Assembly: GCA_002440625.1 (NCBI GenBank)
Contig: DJUV01000328.1
Location: 1 to 15,132, forward strand
Source: Rhodobacteraceae bacterium UBA6273
Lineage (GTDB): Bacteria; Pseudomonadota; Alphaproteobacteria; Rhodobacterales; Rhodobacteraceae
Reading direction: 5' to 3'
Length of the DNA: 15,132 nt
Every line of letters starts with the position of its first letter. Positions within the stretch are counted from its first letter, which is position 1. Under the pieces are notes generated by a model. It was given only the letters and a program-made list of their open reading frames with translations. It was not told the origin of the DNA and made no database searches. The position numbers and the translations under genes were made by a program. Below are positions 1 through 6,499 of the stretch, one piece after another.

Positions 1-181
1 GGGTTGCATGACGGCATCGGTCGGCCGGATAGTGTAGGCGAATTTCTCCAGTATCGTCAGAAGGTTCGCCGCGTTCGCGCAGCCGCAACCGGACCAGCCC
101 GAGCGCCAGCAGGCCGCACAACTCGGCACGGCGTTCTGCGGCGGTCATCTGGTCGGGTGGCAGGGGATTGGGGCGTTTCAT
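1..181 (-). CDS. Small conserved phage/mobile-element protein, 5' part only
   Basis: The minus strand reads open from an ATG at 181 to the window edge: 60 codons, no stop, so the C-terminus is missing. The protein begins MKRPNPLPPDQMTAAERRAE, continues with a leucine/arginine-rich helix (CGLLALGLVRLRLRERG) and then reaches SDDTGEIRLHYPADR. I recall this SDDTGEIRLHYPA pattern from short alphaproteobacterial proteins encoded beside serine recombinase genes in prophages, which would place the integration module just left of the window; that is memory-based inference. No function is known to me. The ribosome binding site is weak (GGAC about 9 bases upstream). The gene is divergent from everything to its right. 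A competing plus-strand frame across 4-405 is arginine-rich and unlike a protein, so I treat it as a shadow. Confidence 0.72.
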   Translation of the reverse strand, partial: MKRPNPLPPDQMTAAERRAELCGLLALGLVRLRLRERGEPSDDTGEIRLHYPADRCRHAT

Positions 182-341
182 GCGAGCAAGTCCGTGTTGG
201 CTTGCCTTGCCTCTACTCAGCCGCTCCGAGAAACGTCCCACAGGGAAAGATGGCGGTTATGCGAAAGGCCGGACTCGACTCATGGTTGATCCATCGTTTA
301 GAACATAATCAGAACAGGCCCGCCGTTTGCGAGGTATTCCC
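182..341. promoter_or_regulatory. Divergent intergenic region with two GAACA-type direct repeats
   Basis: This 160-bp gap separates two divergent genes and so must hold promoters for both. Its right part (about 284-320) is clearly more AT-rich than the surrounding genes. AGAACA occurs at 300-305 and again at 311-316, exactly 11 bp apart, about one helical turn, which is a reasonable operator geometry. I could not identify a convincing -35/-10 pair with 16-18 bp spacing on either strand. The promoter assignment is therefore inference from position and composition only. Confidence 0.4.
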
Positions 342-1580
342 GTGGGTTCCGATCTCAAGAAATTTGTTAATCCGAAGTTTCTCAAAACCATTGATCCGGC
401 CCTGATGCGGACTTTGTTCGTTCGGCACTTCGGCGAGGATGAACTGCCTGTGGCATTCGAGGGAGAGGCCGCAACCATTCGGGCAGCTCTGGCGGCGCAT
501 TTCGAAGGAACCGTTGCAGGCTGGAACGCCGGAATGGTCGCCGATTTGCATCGCGTTGCCGAGCTTGGAACCAGCGAGGGCATGCAGCTTATTCTGAACG
601 AAGCCCGTCGTCGTGGCGTGGTTCTCTATCCCGAGCCCGACCCTGACGACGCCGAGGCAGCGCCCATGCGCCATGATCCCAAACACGTCGCGCTTCACAC
701 CTACCTGCTGCATCACCGCGTTTTCGAGGCTGCTGCCGACTTTCATGCGCTGCGTGCGCCGACATCGCCTGCTGAGTTCCGCGGGCCAGTGCGGGACGTG
801 GGGGCGGACCTGACCGAAGAAATGACCGAAGCTTTCAAGGCCGCGGTGATCAATCTGTTTTCGCAGGACCTGCAGGGTCAATATTGCCGCCTTGGGCCCT
901 ATGAGGAAGATGGCGAAATCAACCTGGTGATCAGCCACGGCGCGCAAGTGACCACAACTCCGGTGGTCACCGGGGATCGGGAAGAGATCATCACCCTTCG
1001 CGCGGTCAAATACGCGGTGCTGCGGTACTCCCCGGTGGAAGGGCGCCTGTTCGTGGGCGGCGTGGTCAAGGCGCAGCAAGGCGAGATCGCCGATCTTTTC
1101 GCCCGGCATATCCTGAGGCGGCCGGGCTTCTTTTCGGGGCGGGACGCCCGTGATCTCTATACGCTCGATCCGATCAGCGATGCCGGGCCCGATTTCGCGT
1201 TCCAGCATCGCTATGACGAGACCATCAAGGAGGTTCGGATCGTAGCCGCCGCCGCTGACCTCTTCGATCGGGATGAAGAGGATCAGCGCTGGCGTCATGT
1301 GCGCAGTTGGGAATCGAAAGACGCGTCCGGCGGCGCGCTGACCCATTTCCGGGGCAGCGAGGTGCGGTTCGGCCGGGGCTGGCGGTTGGGCGAGATCACC
1401 TTCCGGGTCGCCTTCGAAACCGGCGCAAAGCGGCCGGCACAGGTCACGGTGCGGCTGAAGCCGCCGGGGACACTCGCCTTCCGCCGGACGCGGTTCGAAA
1501 AGGCGATCCACACGCTGGTTCAGCGCAATGGACTCGAGAAGGACCGCGATGCTGGCATGGTTGTGGACGCGGCTGAGTGA
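342..1580 (+). CDS. Uncharacterised 412-aa protein, first gene of a two-gene unit
   Basis: I do not recognise a named family. GTG at 342 is the preferred start because GAGG lies 7 bases upstream; a TTG at 327 would add five residues. The predicted product is soluble, with no signal peptide or membrane segment. Visible parts are a helical N-terminal half (about 1-175, including LHRVAELGTSEGMQLILNEA), a probable beta-rich middle (about 176-245, QYCRLGPYEEDGEINLVISH then EEIITLRAVKYAVLRYSP), and a C-terminal region (about 295-400) ending VTVRLKPPGTLAF followed by a basic helix RRTRFEKAIHTLVQRNGL. The middle part resembles a small ligand-sensing or nucleic-acid-binding beta domain, but this is only an impression. 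The gene overlaps the next one by 32 bases, so the two are likely translationally coupled and may act together. Position at the left edge of the early region fits a regulator, an immunity function or a defence function; none is demonstrated. Confidence 0.85.
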   Translation: MGSDLKKFVNPKFLKTIDPALMRTLFVRHFGEDELPVAFEGEAATIRAALAAHFEGTVAGWNAGMVADLHRVAELGTSEGMQLILNEARRRGVVLYPEPDPDDAEAAPMRHDPKHVALHTYLLHHRVFEAAADFHALRAPTSPAEFRGPVRDVGADLTEEMTEAFKAAVINLFSQDLQGQYCRLGPYEEDGEINLVISHGAQVTTTPVVTGDREEIITLRAVKYAVLRYSPVEGRLFVGGVVKAQQGEIADLFARHILRRPGFFSGRDARDLYTLDPISDAGPDFAFQHRYDETIKEVRIVAAAADLFDRDEEDQRWRHVRSWESKDASGGALTHFRGSEVRFGRGWRLGEITFRVAFETGAKRPAQVTVRLKPPGTLAFRRTRFEKAIHTLVQRNGLEKDRDAGMVVDAAE

Positions 1581-2478
1581 GGACGGCGCCCGGGTCTCGA
1601 TCTCGGGCCGGGGACTGAGCCGTTTTCCTGCAAACGATATCGAGCGCCTCTTGCGGGCGCAGGTGCTGATCGAAGAGCGGAAGGCCGATACTTGGTCGGT
1701 CTGCGCGGAGTGCGATTGCGGGCTTGATGCGCGCCCCGTCGAACAGTCGGGTGATGCGTTCCGGGCCTGCTGCCCCCACGATCCCGCCGAAGACGTGATC
1801 CTGCAGGACGACGATCTGCGCCGTTTTTCGGTCGACGTCGATCGGCTCGTGGCCCGAATTGCGGCCAGCGGGAATCTTGGCGGCGCGGTCGCCCGCGTTG
1901 CGGACGGCCTCTGGCTATTGGGGGACACACCGTCCGGCCATACCGTGGTCCTGTCATTCGTTGCCGACAATCTGGTTGCGCCGGGCGCGGTGATGGCGAT
2001 CAGGGCGGCCGTGGGGGCGAAGCCGATCATGGCAATCGTCCACGACCTTTCTGCAACAATCGCCGTCAGGCTGCGGGAGGTCGGGGTCGAGCCCCACGAA
2101 ATTGCAGCGGTTTTCAAGGCAGGGTCGGATGGCACGGAACGCCTCGTCCTCGATCCGCCATCTTCAGTTCCGCGTCTTGTCATGGCGCTTTCGGCGCAAT
2201 CAGTCACTCTCGACGGCCGTCGGCTCGACCTGCCGACTCAGATGTTCGCGCTGTTTCGTCTGCTGATCGAGCAATCCGTCAAGCGTGATCCAGTCCTGAA
2301 AAATCAGGAGATCGAGACGCAGACCGGCCGGCCGCCCAACCAGATCATCCGAGACCTTCGGAAGGCGCTGGTCGGTTGTGGGCTGACCAGCGACCATGCA
2401 AAGGCGTTGGTCGCGACGGTACATGCTCGCGGCTATCGGCTCGGCCTCGACCCTGCCGAAGTGGCCATCGAACCCTGA
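1549..2478 (+). CDS. Uncharacterised 309-aa protein with Cys cluster and C-terminal OmpR-type winged helix
   Basis: ATG at 1549 is chosen because AAGGA sits about 6 bases upstream; an in-frame ATG at 1528 lacks a binding site. Three parts can be seen. Residues about 50-78 carry C52, C55, C57, C74, C75 and H77, a pattern that could bind zinc. Residues about 95-205 form an alternating alpha/beta segment (VADGLWLLGDTP, VVLSFVADNLV, PIMAIVHDLS) that I cannot assign. Residues about 217-299 match the winged-helix domain of OmpR/PhoB regulators: LDGRRLDLPTQMFALFRLL, a central helix pair, then VATVHARGYRLGL, which corresponds to the family's terminal wing TVRGRGYRL. No receiver domain is present, so it is not an ordinary response regulator. 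DNA binding is likely from the fold; the signal sensed is unknown. The gene overlaps the end of the 412-aa gene and precedes the sigma-like gene, so it may control the early region. Confidence 0.85.
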   Translation: MLAWLWTRLSEDGARVSISGRGLSRFPANDIERLLRAQVLIEERKADTWSVCAECDCGLDARPVEQSGDAFRACCPHDPAEDVILQDDDLRRFSVDVDRLVARIAASGNLGGAVARVADGLWLLGDTPSGHTVVLSFVADNLVAPGAVMAIRAAVGAKPIMAIVHDLSATIAVRLREVGVEPHEIAAVFKAGSDGTERLVLDPPSSVPRLVMALSAQSVTLDGRRLDLPTQMFALFRLLIEQSVKRDPVLKNQEIETQTGRPPNQIIRDLRKALVGCGLTSDHAKALVATVHARGYRLGLDPAEVAIEP

Positions 2479-2550
2479 GGCCGCCACACACAATCCGCAC
2501 ATAACAAACACACGGCAATCACACCGGCGGCAGCGCGCTGAACGGCACAT

Positions 2551-2575
2551 TCGGAACAACAGCAACATGTTCCGA
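2551..2575. promoter_or_regulatory. Perfect 8-bp dyad upstream of the sigma-like gene
   Basis: TCGGAACA at 2551-2558 is the exact reverse complement of TGTTCCGA at 2568-2575, with a 9-nt spacer. The right arm overlaps the first bases of the GAGG ribosome binding site (2574-2577) of the gene starting at 2587. It could be an operator for a dimeric regulator or an RNA hairpin that masks the ribosome binding site. The half-site contains GAACA, which also occurs twice in the gap at 300-316. Confidence 0.55.
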
Positions 2576-2586
2576 GGTGCTCCCGA

Positions 2587-3180
2587 ATGTTTCCGCCGAT
2601 TTCCCCCGACGACCTTGCCACGCTGATCGACGAGGTGGCCGTTGCCGCGCGTCGCCTGCATCGCAAGCTGGTGCTGCCTGCCGCCGATCTCGACGATCTC
2701 CGCCAGGACCTGCTGGTCGACCTGATCTGCCGGTTGCCGGGTTTTGACGCCCGCCGTGGCAGCATCGGCGCTTTCGCCAACATCGTCTTGCGCAACCAGT
2801 CCTCGCGCATCGCCATCCGCCATCATCGCCAGCGCAGGATGCAGGGCGGCACGGTGCTTTCGCTCGATGCTCCCGTTTCCGGCGCGACCGAACTGCTGGG
2901 CTGCTTGCTGACGGAAGCCGATGGTCTGGCCGCCTGGCATGGGCAGGACCGCTCTGCGACGGACGAAGCCGAGACCTACCACGATCTCGCCCGGGTGCTG
3001 GGCGGCCTGCCCGGGGAAGCGCGCGGGCTTTGCGCGGCGCTTGGCACCTGCGCTGTCGCGGAGATCGTCGAACGCACCGGCACCTCCCGTTCCGCCCTCT
3101 ACCGTCACATCGCCCGCCTGCGGCTTGACCTCGCCATGCGCGGGTTCGGGGCGGAGTGGGACGGTTCGAAAGCGGCGTGA
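2587..3180 (+). CDS. Sigma-70-like RNA polymerase factor (phage-encoded)
   Basis: The 197-aa product has the layout of a small sigma-70 family protein. Residues about 33-80 match region 2: DLDDLRQDLLVDLICRLPGF, then RGSIGAFANIVLRNQSSRI, equivalent to the 'DlvQe...FdpegsFraWl..ivrN' pattern. Residues about 140-185 look like region 4: LPGEARGLCAALG followed by a helix-turn-helix (AVAEIVERTGTSRSALYRHI). Between them is a linker of about 60 residues with no clear region 3. Family knowledge predicts core RNA polymerase binding and promoter recognition; whether it works as a sigma factor or only as a DNA-binding relative is not shown. The start has GAGG 9 bases upstream, partly inside the dyad at 2551-2575. 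It is separated by 108 bases from the gene before it and followed within 13 bases by the next, so it probably heads the early operon and may drive later promoters. Confidence 0.8.
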   Translation: MFPPISPDDLATLIDEVAVAARRLHRKLVLPAADLDDLRQDLLVDLICRLPGFDARRGSIGAFANIVLRNQSSRIAIRHHRQRRMQGGTVLSLDAPVSGATELLGCLLTEADGLAAWHGQDRSATDEAETYHDLARVLGGLPGEARGLCAALGTCAVAEIVERTGTSRSALYRHIARLRLDLAMRGFGAEWDGSKAA

Positions 3181-3193
3181 GTAGAGGACCGAC

Positions 3194-3550
3194 ATGGAGA
3201 TGATCGTCATGCCCCTCACCGAATTCACGCCCGCAAAGGCCCGGCCGCTCACCGACATCGAGTTCTGCGCCTGGATCGGCCAGGCCATGCCGGGCGACCG
3301 GCTCGAATATCATCGCGGGTTTCTCGGAATCGACACCACGGCGGTGATTTCAACCTTGCCGGAACCGGAGCGCCGCAGGCTCGGGGCGCTGGCCAGTGCC
3401 GCCCACCGCGCCTTCGAGGCCGCGCTGGTGCATCTGGTGCAGGTCCGGGTCGGCCCCGACCGCTTCACCTATCTGGCCATCGCGCGGACCAAGCCGCGCC
3501 ATGCGCCGATCCCGTTTTCCCAACTCATCGCGACAGAGGAGGCCGCCTGA
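3194..3550 (+). CDS. Conserved phage protein, 118 aa, unknown function
   Basis: A good ribosome binding site (AGAGGA, 5 bases before the ATG at 3194) supports the start; a second ATG at 3209 is less well placed. The product is soluble and has a mixed fold: FCAWIGQAMPGDRLEYHRGF near the N-terminus, a central helix (LGALASAAHRAFEAALVHLV) and a beta segment VQVRVGPDRFTYLAIARTK near the C-terminus. I recall similar short proteins from alphaproteobacterial prophages but know no function. It begins 13 bases after the sigma-like gene, and its stop codon overlaps the next ATG by one base (TGATG), so it belongs to the same operon. Confidence 0.82.
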   Translation: MEMIVMPLTEFTPAKARPLTDIEFCAWIGQAMPGDRLEYHRGFLGIDTTAVISTLPEPERRRLGALASAAHRAFEAALVHLVQVRVGPDRFTYLAIARTKPRHAPIPFSQLIATEEAA

Positions 3551-3942
3551 TGCGCGCCACGCTTGCCTGGATCGGGGATCGGCTTCCGCCGTCCCTCTAC
3601 TTCCTTCTGGCCGGAAATTCGGCCGCATCCCCCAACGGAGGCCACGATATGACCGAGACCAACGGCCCGCTTGCGCGCCTGCGCAAGGCTTTCCGCAGCC
3701 TTGAGTATCTGCCGGAGGTGATCCCCGCCGCCTGGCGTCCCGGCGATGCCAGCGATCCGCTGCCCGTCGAGACCGCGAGTGTCGACGAGATCGCCATCGC
3801 GATCGTCGCCGCGAATGCCGAACTGTCCGCGGCCATCCAGCGATCCTCGGCGCTGGAAAAGCTCCATCGTCTGGCGCGTGAAGCCGGGGCTGTCGGCACG
3901 GACCGCGCCGTGGATGCGGCACTGAAGCGGGAGGGGCTGTAA
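3550..3942 (+). CDS. Small conserved phage protein, 130 aa (97 aa if the inner start is used)
   Basis: Two starts are credible. ATG at 3550 overlaps the previous stop (TGATG) and has GGAGG 7 bases upstream. ATG at 3649 also has an ideal GGAGG 7 bases upstream and removes a hydrophobic 33-residue N-terminal stretch (LPPSLYFLLAGNSAASPNGG). The region common to both begins MTETNGPLARLRKAFRSLEY and is helical, with SVDEIAIAIVAANAELSAA and SALEKLHRLAREAGAVG. Two equally strong binding sites in one frame raise the possibility that both forms are made, the longer possibly membrane-associated. No function is recognised. The stop overlaps the next start by one base (TAATG). Confidence 0.75.
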   Translation: MRATLAWIGDRLPPSLYFLLAGNSAASPNGGHDMTETNGPLARLRKAFRSLEYLPEVIPAAWRPGDASDPLPVETASVDEIAIAIVAANAELSAAIQRSSALEKLHRLAREAGAVGTDRAVDAALKREGL

Positions 3943-4460
3943 TGGCCACGCCTTTCCCCAGCACCGAGGCGCCGACCGAGGGGCGCGACGGAAACATGCC
4001 GAAGTTCGACGACCTCGACCGGCTGTCCATCGGCGAAATCGCCGACATGCCGCCAGACCTGCTGTTGGCATTGCAGGAGGCGGCAGCGTCTGAGACCGCG
4101 CGGGTCAAGCGCCTGAAGGACCGTTTCGAGGCGGCACTGGCGCAGCGTTATGGCGCCGCGACCGAGGCCGAGCGGTCTGGACAGGGCAAGACCTCCGGCA
4201 CGGTCCGGATCGAGGATGCGGGCGTGGTGGTGATCGCCGATCTGCCGAAGAAGGTCACCTGGGATCAGGACCGGCTGGCCACCATGGCAACCCGGATCCG
4301 CGAGGCCGGCGACGATCCGACCCAGTATCTCGAGATCGCCTATCGCGTGCCGGAACGCCGCTTCGGGGCCTGGCCCGACGCCATGCGCGAAGGCTTCGCA
4401 GCCGCCCGGTCCGAGACCACCGGCAAACCCGTGTTCCGGCTCGAGACCCGAGACCGGTGA
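3942..4460 (+). CDS. Conserved phage protein, 172 aa, unknown function
   Basis: The start overlaps the previous stop (TAATG), and a GGGAGGGG tract about 5 bases upstream supports it. The N-terminal third is helical with an acidic start (KFDDLDRLSIGEIADMPPDL, then LLALQEAAASETARVKRLKD and RFEAALAQRYG), which suggests a short coiled coil. The C-terminal half carries VRIEDAGVVVIADLPKKVTW, then TQYLEIAYRVPERRFGAWPD, which I recall as a conserved pattern in alphaproteobacterial prophage proteins located just before Sak4-like ATPase genes. Its biochemical role is unknown to me; location suggests a helper for replication or recombination. It is the last gene before a structured 100-base gap. Confidence 0.82.
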   Translation: MATPFPSTEAPTEGRDGNMPKFDDLDRLSIGEIADMPPDLLLALQEAAASETARVKRLKDRFEAALAQRYGAATEAERSGQGKTSGTVRIEDAGVVVIADLPKKVTWDQDRLATMATRIREAGDDPTQYLEIAYRVPERRFGAWPDAMREGFAAARSETTGKPVFRLETRDR

Positions 4461-4461
4461 C

Positions 4462-4536
4462 GCGCGGCGGCGGGACGCCCGAGCGGTAACGCCGGGCAGG
4501 TTCCCCTTCGGCACCCGGTCCCCCCCGCCGCCGCGC
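4462..4536. repeat. 13-bp GC-rich inverted repeat in the gap before the ATPase gene
   Basis: GCGCGGCGGCGGG at 4462-4474 and CCCGCCGCCGCGC at 4524-4536 are perfect reverse complements separated by 49 bases. Inside the loop are two smaller stems that compete for the same bases: GCCCG 4477-4481 with CGGGC 4493-4497, or CCGGG 4492-4496 with CCCGG 4514-4518. There is no clean T tract after the right arm (ACTTTCAATCC follows), so a classical terminator is doubtful. It may be an RNA processing, attenuation or stability element between two operon segments, or a protein-binding site. This is the only gap of this size between 2587 and 12508. Confidence 0.5.
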
Positions 4537-4560
4537 ACTTTCAATCCTTCGGAGAACCCC

Positions 4561-5418
4561 ATGGCCTTCCGCATCATCACCGCCGACGAACGCCTCTCGG
4601 CCGCCGAGAACAAGACCTCGCTCGCCATCTTCGGCCCTCCCGGCGTGGGCAAGACCACGCTTCTGAAATCCCTCCCTGCCGAGGAAACCGTCTGCCTCGA
4701 CCTCGAGGCTGGCATGAAATCGGTGCAGGACTGGCGCGGCGCGTCGATCCCGGTGCGCAGCTTCACCGACTTCCGCGATCTGGCAGTGCTGATCGGCGGG
4801 CCGGACCCGGCGCAACATCCTCAGTCCTGGTACGGGACCGAACGGCATGCCTGGCTGCAGGCCCAGCACCGCGACAGCGGCATCGAAGCCTTCCTCGCAG
4901 CGCGCCGCATCGTCTTCGTCGACTCGATCACCGATCTGACGCGGCAGGCGATGGCCTATGCCCGCCAGCAGCCCGAGGCCTTCTCGGACCGGACCGGCAA
5001 GCCGGATGTCCGCGGGGCCTATGGGCTTCTGGGGCGCGAGGTCATTCAGGCGCTGAAGCACCTCCAGCATGCGCGCGGCAAGACCGTGATCTTCGTCGGC
5101 GTGCTGGAAAAGGTGACCGACGATTTCGGCGCCATCACCTGGCAGCCGCAGATGGAAGGCAGCAAGGCCGGGAGGGAATTGCCCGGCATCGTGGACCAGG
5201 TGGTTTCGATGCAGCTTTTCGCCCGCGATGCCGACGGCGGCTGGGTGCTGGACGAGACCGCCAGCGACCGCCGCCTTGTCTGCAAATCCGGCAATCCCTG
5301 GGGCCTTCCCGCCAAGGACCGTTCCGGCCGTCTCGACCTGACCGAACCGCCCGATCTCGGCGCGCTGCTCGCCCGGATCGACGGTCGCGCCTCCCATCAA
5401 CCCGCTTTTGCCTCCTGA
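4561..5418 (+). CDS. Sak4-like RecA-fold ATPase (AAA_24 type), recombination protein
   Basis: The 285-aa product has a Walker A motif GPPGVGKTT at residues 25-33 and a Walker B strand RRIVFVDSITDL ending at D121, with a polar strand GKTVIFVGVLEKV near 173-185 and the substrate-contact region around 195-215. This arrangement matches the phage P-loop ATPases of the AAA_24/Sak4 group. Known members are RecA/Rad51-like cores that promote strand annealing and exchange together with an ssDNA-binding partner. The next gene encodes such a partner (DUF669-like), which supports the assignment. GGAGA 6 bases upstream supports ATG 4561. Codon usage matches the neighbours. It acts in the cytoplasm on phage DNA. 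Family is confident; strand-annealing activity is inferred. Confidence 0.9.
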   Translation: MAFRIITADERLSAAENKTSLAIFGPPGVGKTTLLKSLPAEETVCLDLEAGMKSVQDWRGASIPVRSFTDFRDLAVLIGGPDPAQHPQSWYGTERHAWLQAQHRDSGIEAFLAARRIVFVDSITDLTRQAMAYARQQPEAFSDRTGKPDVRGAYGLLGREVIQALKHLQHARGKTVIFVGVLEKVTDDFGAITWQPQMEGSKAGRELPGIVDQVVSMQLFARDADGGWVLDETASDRRLVCKSGNPWGLPAKDRSGRLDLTEPPDLGALLARIDGRASHQPAFAS

Positions 5419-5436
5419 TCCCTGAAAGGAACTGAC

Positions 5437-6186
5437 ATGAGCTACGATCTGAACGACGCCCAGCCGCAGATGGCCCCCATCGGCGAGCTAATCCCGGACG
5501 GCACCTTCGCCAAGGTCCGCCTGACCATCCGCCCCGGCGGGGTGAATGGCGCAACCCCGATGGATGCGGGGCTGCTGAAGGCCTCGCAGTCCAGCGATGC
5601 GCGCATGCTCGACTGCGAATTCACGGTGGTCGAAGGCCCGCATGCCCGCCGCAAGTTCTGGCAGAGCTTCACCGTGGCAGGCGGAAAACTTGACGAGAAA
5701 GGCCAGTCCATCGGCTGGAAGATCTCGAAATCCACGTTTCGCGCCATGGTCGACAGTGCCCTCGGGCTCGATCCCCGCGACGAAACCCCGGCGACCAAGG
5801 CAAAGCGGGTGCTGCCCGGCCTCAAGCATCTCGACGGCATCGTCTTTGCCGCCCGCATCATGGTGGAGCCCGCCTCGAACCCGCAATACCGCGACCAGAA
5901 CCGCATCGCCAACGTCGTTCTGCCCGACGAGCCGCAGCATACGGCCGTCATGCGTGGTGAAACCGTCCCGCCGGAACCCGTCAACGCCCCGCCGCGCAAG
6001 GCCGCGAGCGTCGCGGCGTCGGGCTGGCAGGCGCCGACACCGGCATGGGGCACGGCAGTGCAGCCCACTGCGACGGCCGCTCCGACCTGGGGTACGCAGA
6101 CCGGACCCGCGGCACCGGCCACGCCCCAAACACCGGCACCCGCAGCACCGGGCACCCCGGCAATGCCCGCTTGGCTCAATGGCTGA
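5437..6186 (+). CDS. DUF669-like single-stranded DNA-binding protein
   Basis: The 249-aa product has an N-terminal domain (about 1-185) with features of DUF669 phage proteins: an opening MSYDLNDA, IPDGTFAKVRLTIRPGG, a strand SDARMLDCEFTVVEGPHARR followed by KFWQSFTVAG, then SKSTFRAMVDSALGL and LDGIVFAARIMVEPAS. Members usually lie next to Sak4 or RecT-like genes and bind ssDNA. Residues about 190-245 form a Pro/Ala/Thr low-complexity linker repeating TPAWGT/APTWGT, ending in PAMPAWLNG. This recalls the disordered tail of SSB proteins, but without the acidic DDDIPF tip. AAAGGAA 5 bases upstream of ATG 5437 supports the start; the gap from the ATPase gene is 18 bases. It probably coats ssDNA for the ATPase. 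Confidence 0.85.
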   Translation: MSYDLNDAQPQMAPIGELIPDGTFAKVRLTIRPGGVNGATPMDAGLLKASQSSDARMLDCEFTVVEGPHARRKFWQSFTVAGGKLDEKGQSIGWKISKSTFRAMVDSALGLDPRDETPATKAKRVLPGLKHLDGIVFAARIMVEPASNPQYRDQNRIANVVLPDEPQHTAVMRGETVPPEPVNAPPRKAASVAASGWQAPTPAWGTAVQPTATAAPTWGTQTGPAAPATPQTPAPAAPGTPAMPAWLNG

Positions 6187-6499
6187 GGTGCGGCGGAAGC
6201 GGCGGTCGGGTGGGTCCGCAGGGTCGCCTGCCGCCGAGCCCGATGGTCATGGGCCGGCAGACCGGCCCATGACCCCCGACGAATGGCAGGCGCATGTGAC
6301 GCGCGCCGCCGCGCTGGAGATCGGAACATGGCTCGAGGCCCGAGGAAGACTGCACCAACCCATCGCAAGCCTTACCCTCGGCGACCTCGAGGCCATGGCC
6401 AGCAACGCGATCTCGCGCTGGATCGTGATGCAGACCGAGAAGCTCCAGCGGGCGGGTTGGCCGCCCGAAGATCCGATCGCGAATTTCCTGCTGGGGTAG
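6179..6499 (+). CDS. Small conserved phage protein, 106 aa
   Basis: The frame opens at ATG 6179, overlapping the end of the DUF669-like gene by 8 bases (ATGGCTGA), with no obvious ribosome binding site; an inner ATG at 6269 would give 76 residues beginning MTPDEWQAHVTRAAALEIGT and removes a basic, low-complexity leader. The core is helical, with PIASLTLGDLEAMASNAISR as its most conserved-looking part; I recall this pattern from short alphaproteobacterial phage proteins preceding DUF6511. The frame ends FLLG with CTG GGG TAG at 6491-6499. A one-base shift backward at that GGGG run would enter the DUF6511 frame directly. No function is known. Confidence 0.75.
   Translation: MAEVRRKRRSGGSAGSPAAEPDGHGPADRPMTPDEWQAHVTRAAALEIGTWLEARGRLHQPIASLTLGDLEAMASNAISRWIVMQTEKLQRAGWPPEDPIANFLLG

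Noticed and set aside
4..405. 133-codon plus-strand frame at the left edge
   Set aside because: It covers the minus-strand protein start, the divergent gap and the first codons of the 412-aa gene, and has no protein-like pattern.
309..2207. Long open frame on the minus strand opposite the two unknown genes
   Set aside because: Codon structure favours the plus strand, which has ribosome binding sites, coupled starts and a winged-helix domain. In GC-rich DNA, antisense frames of this size are common.
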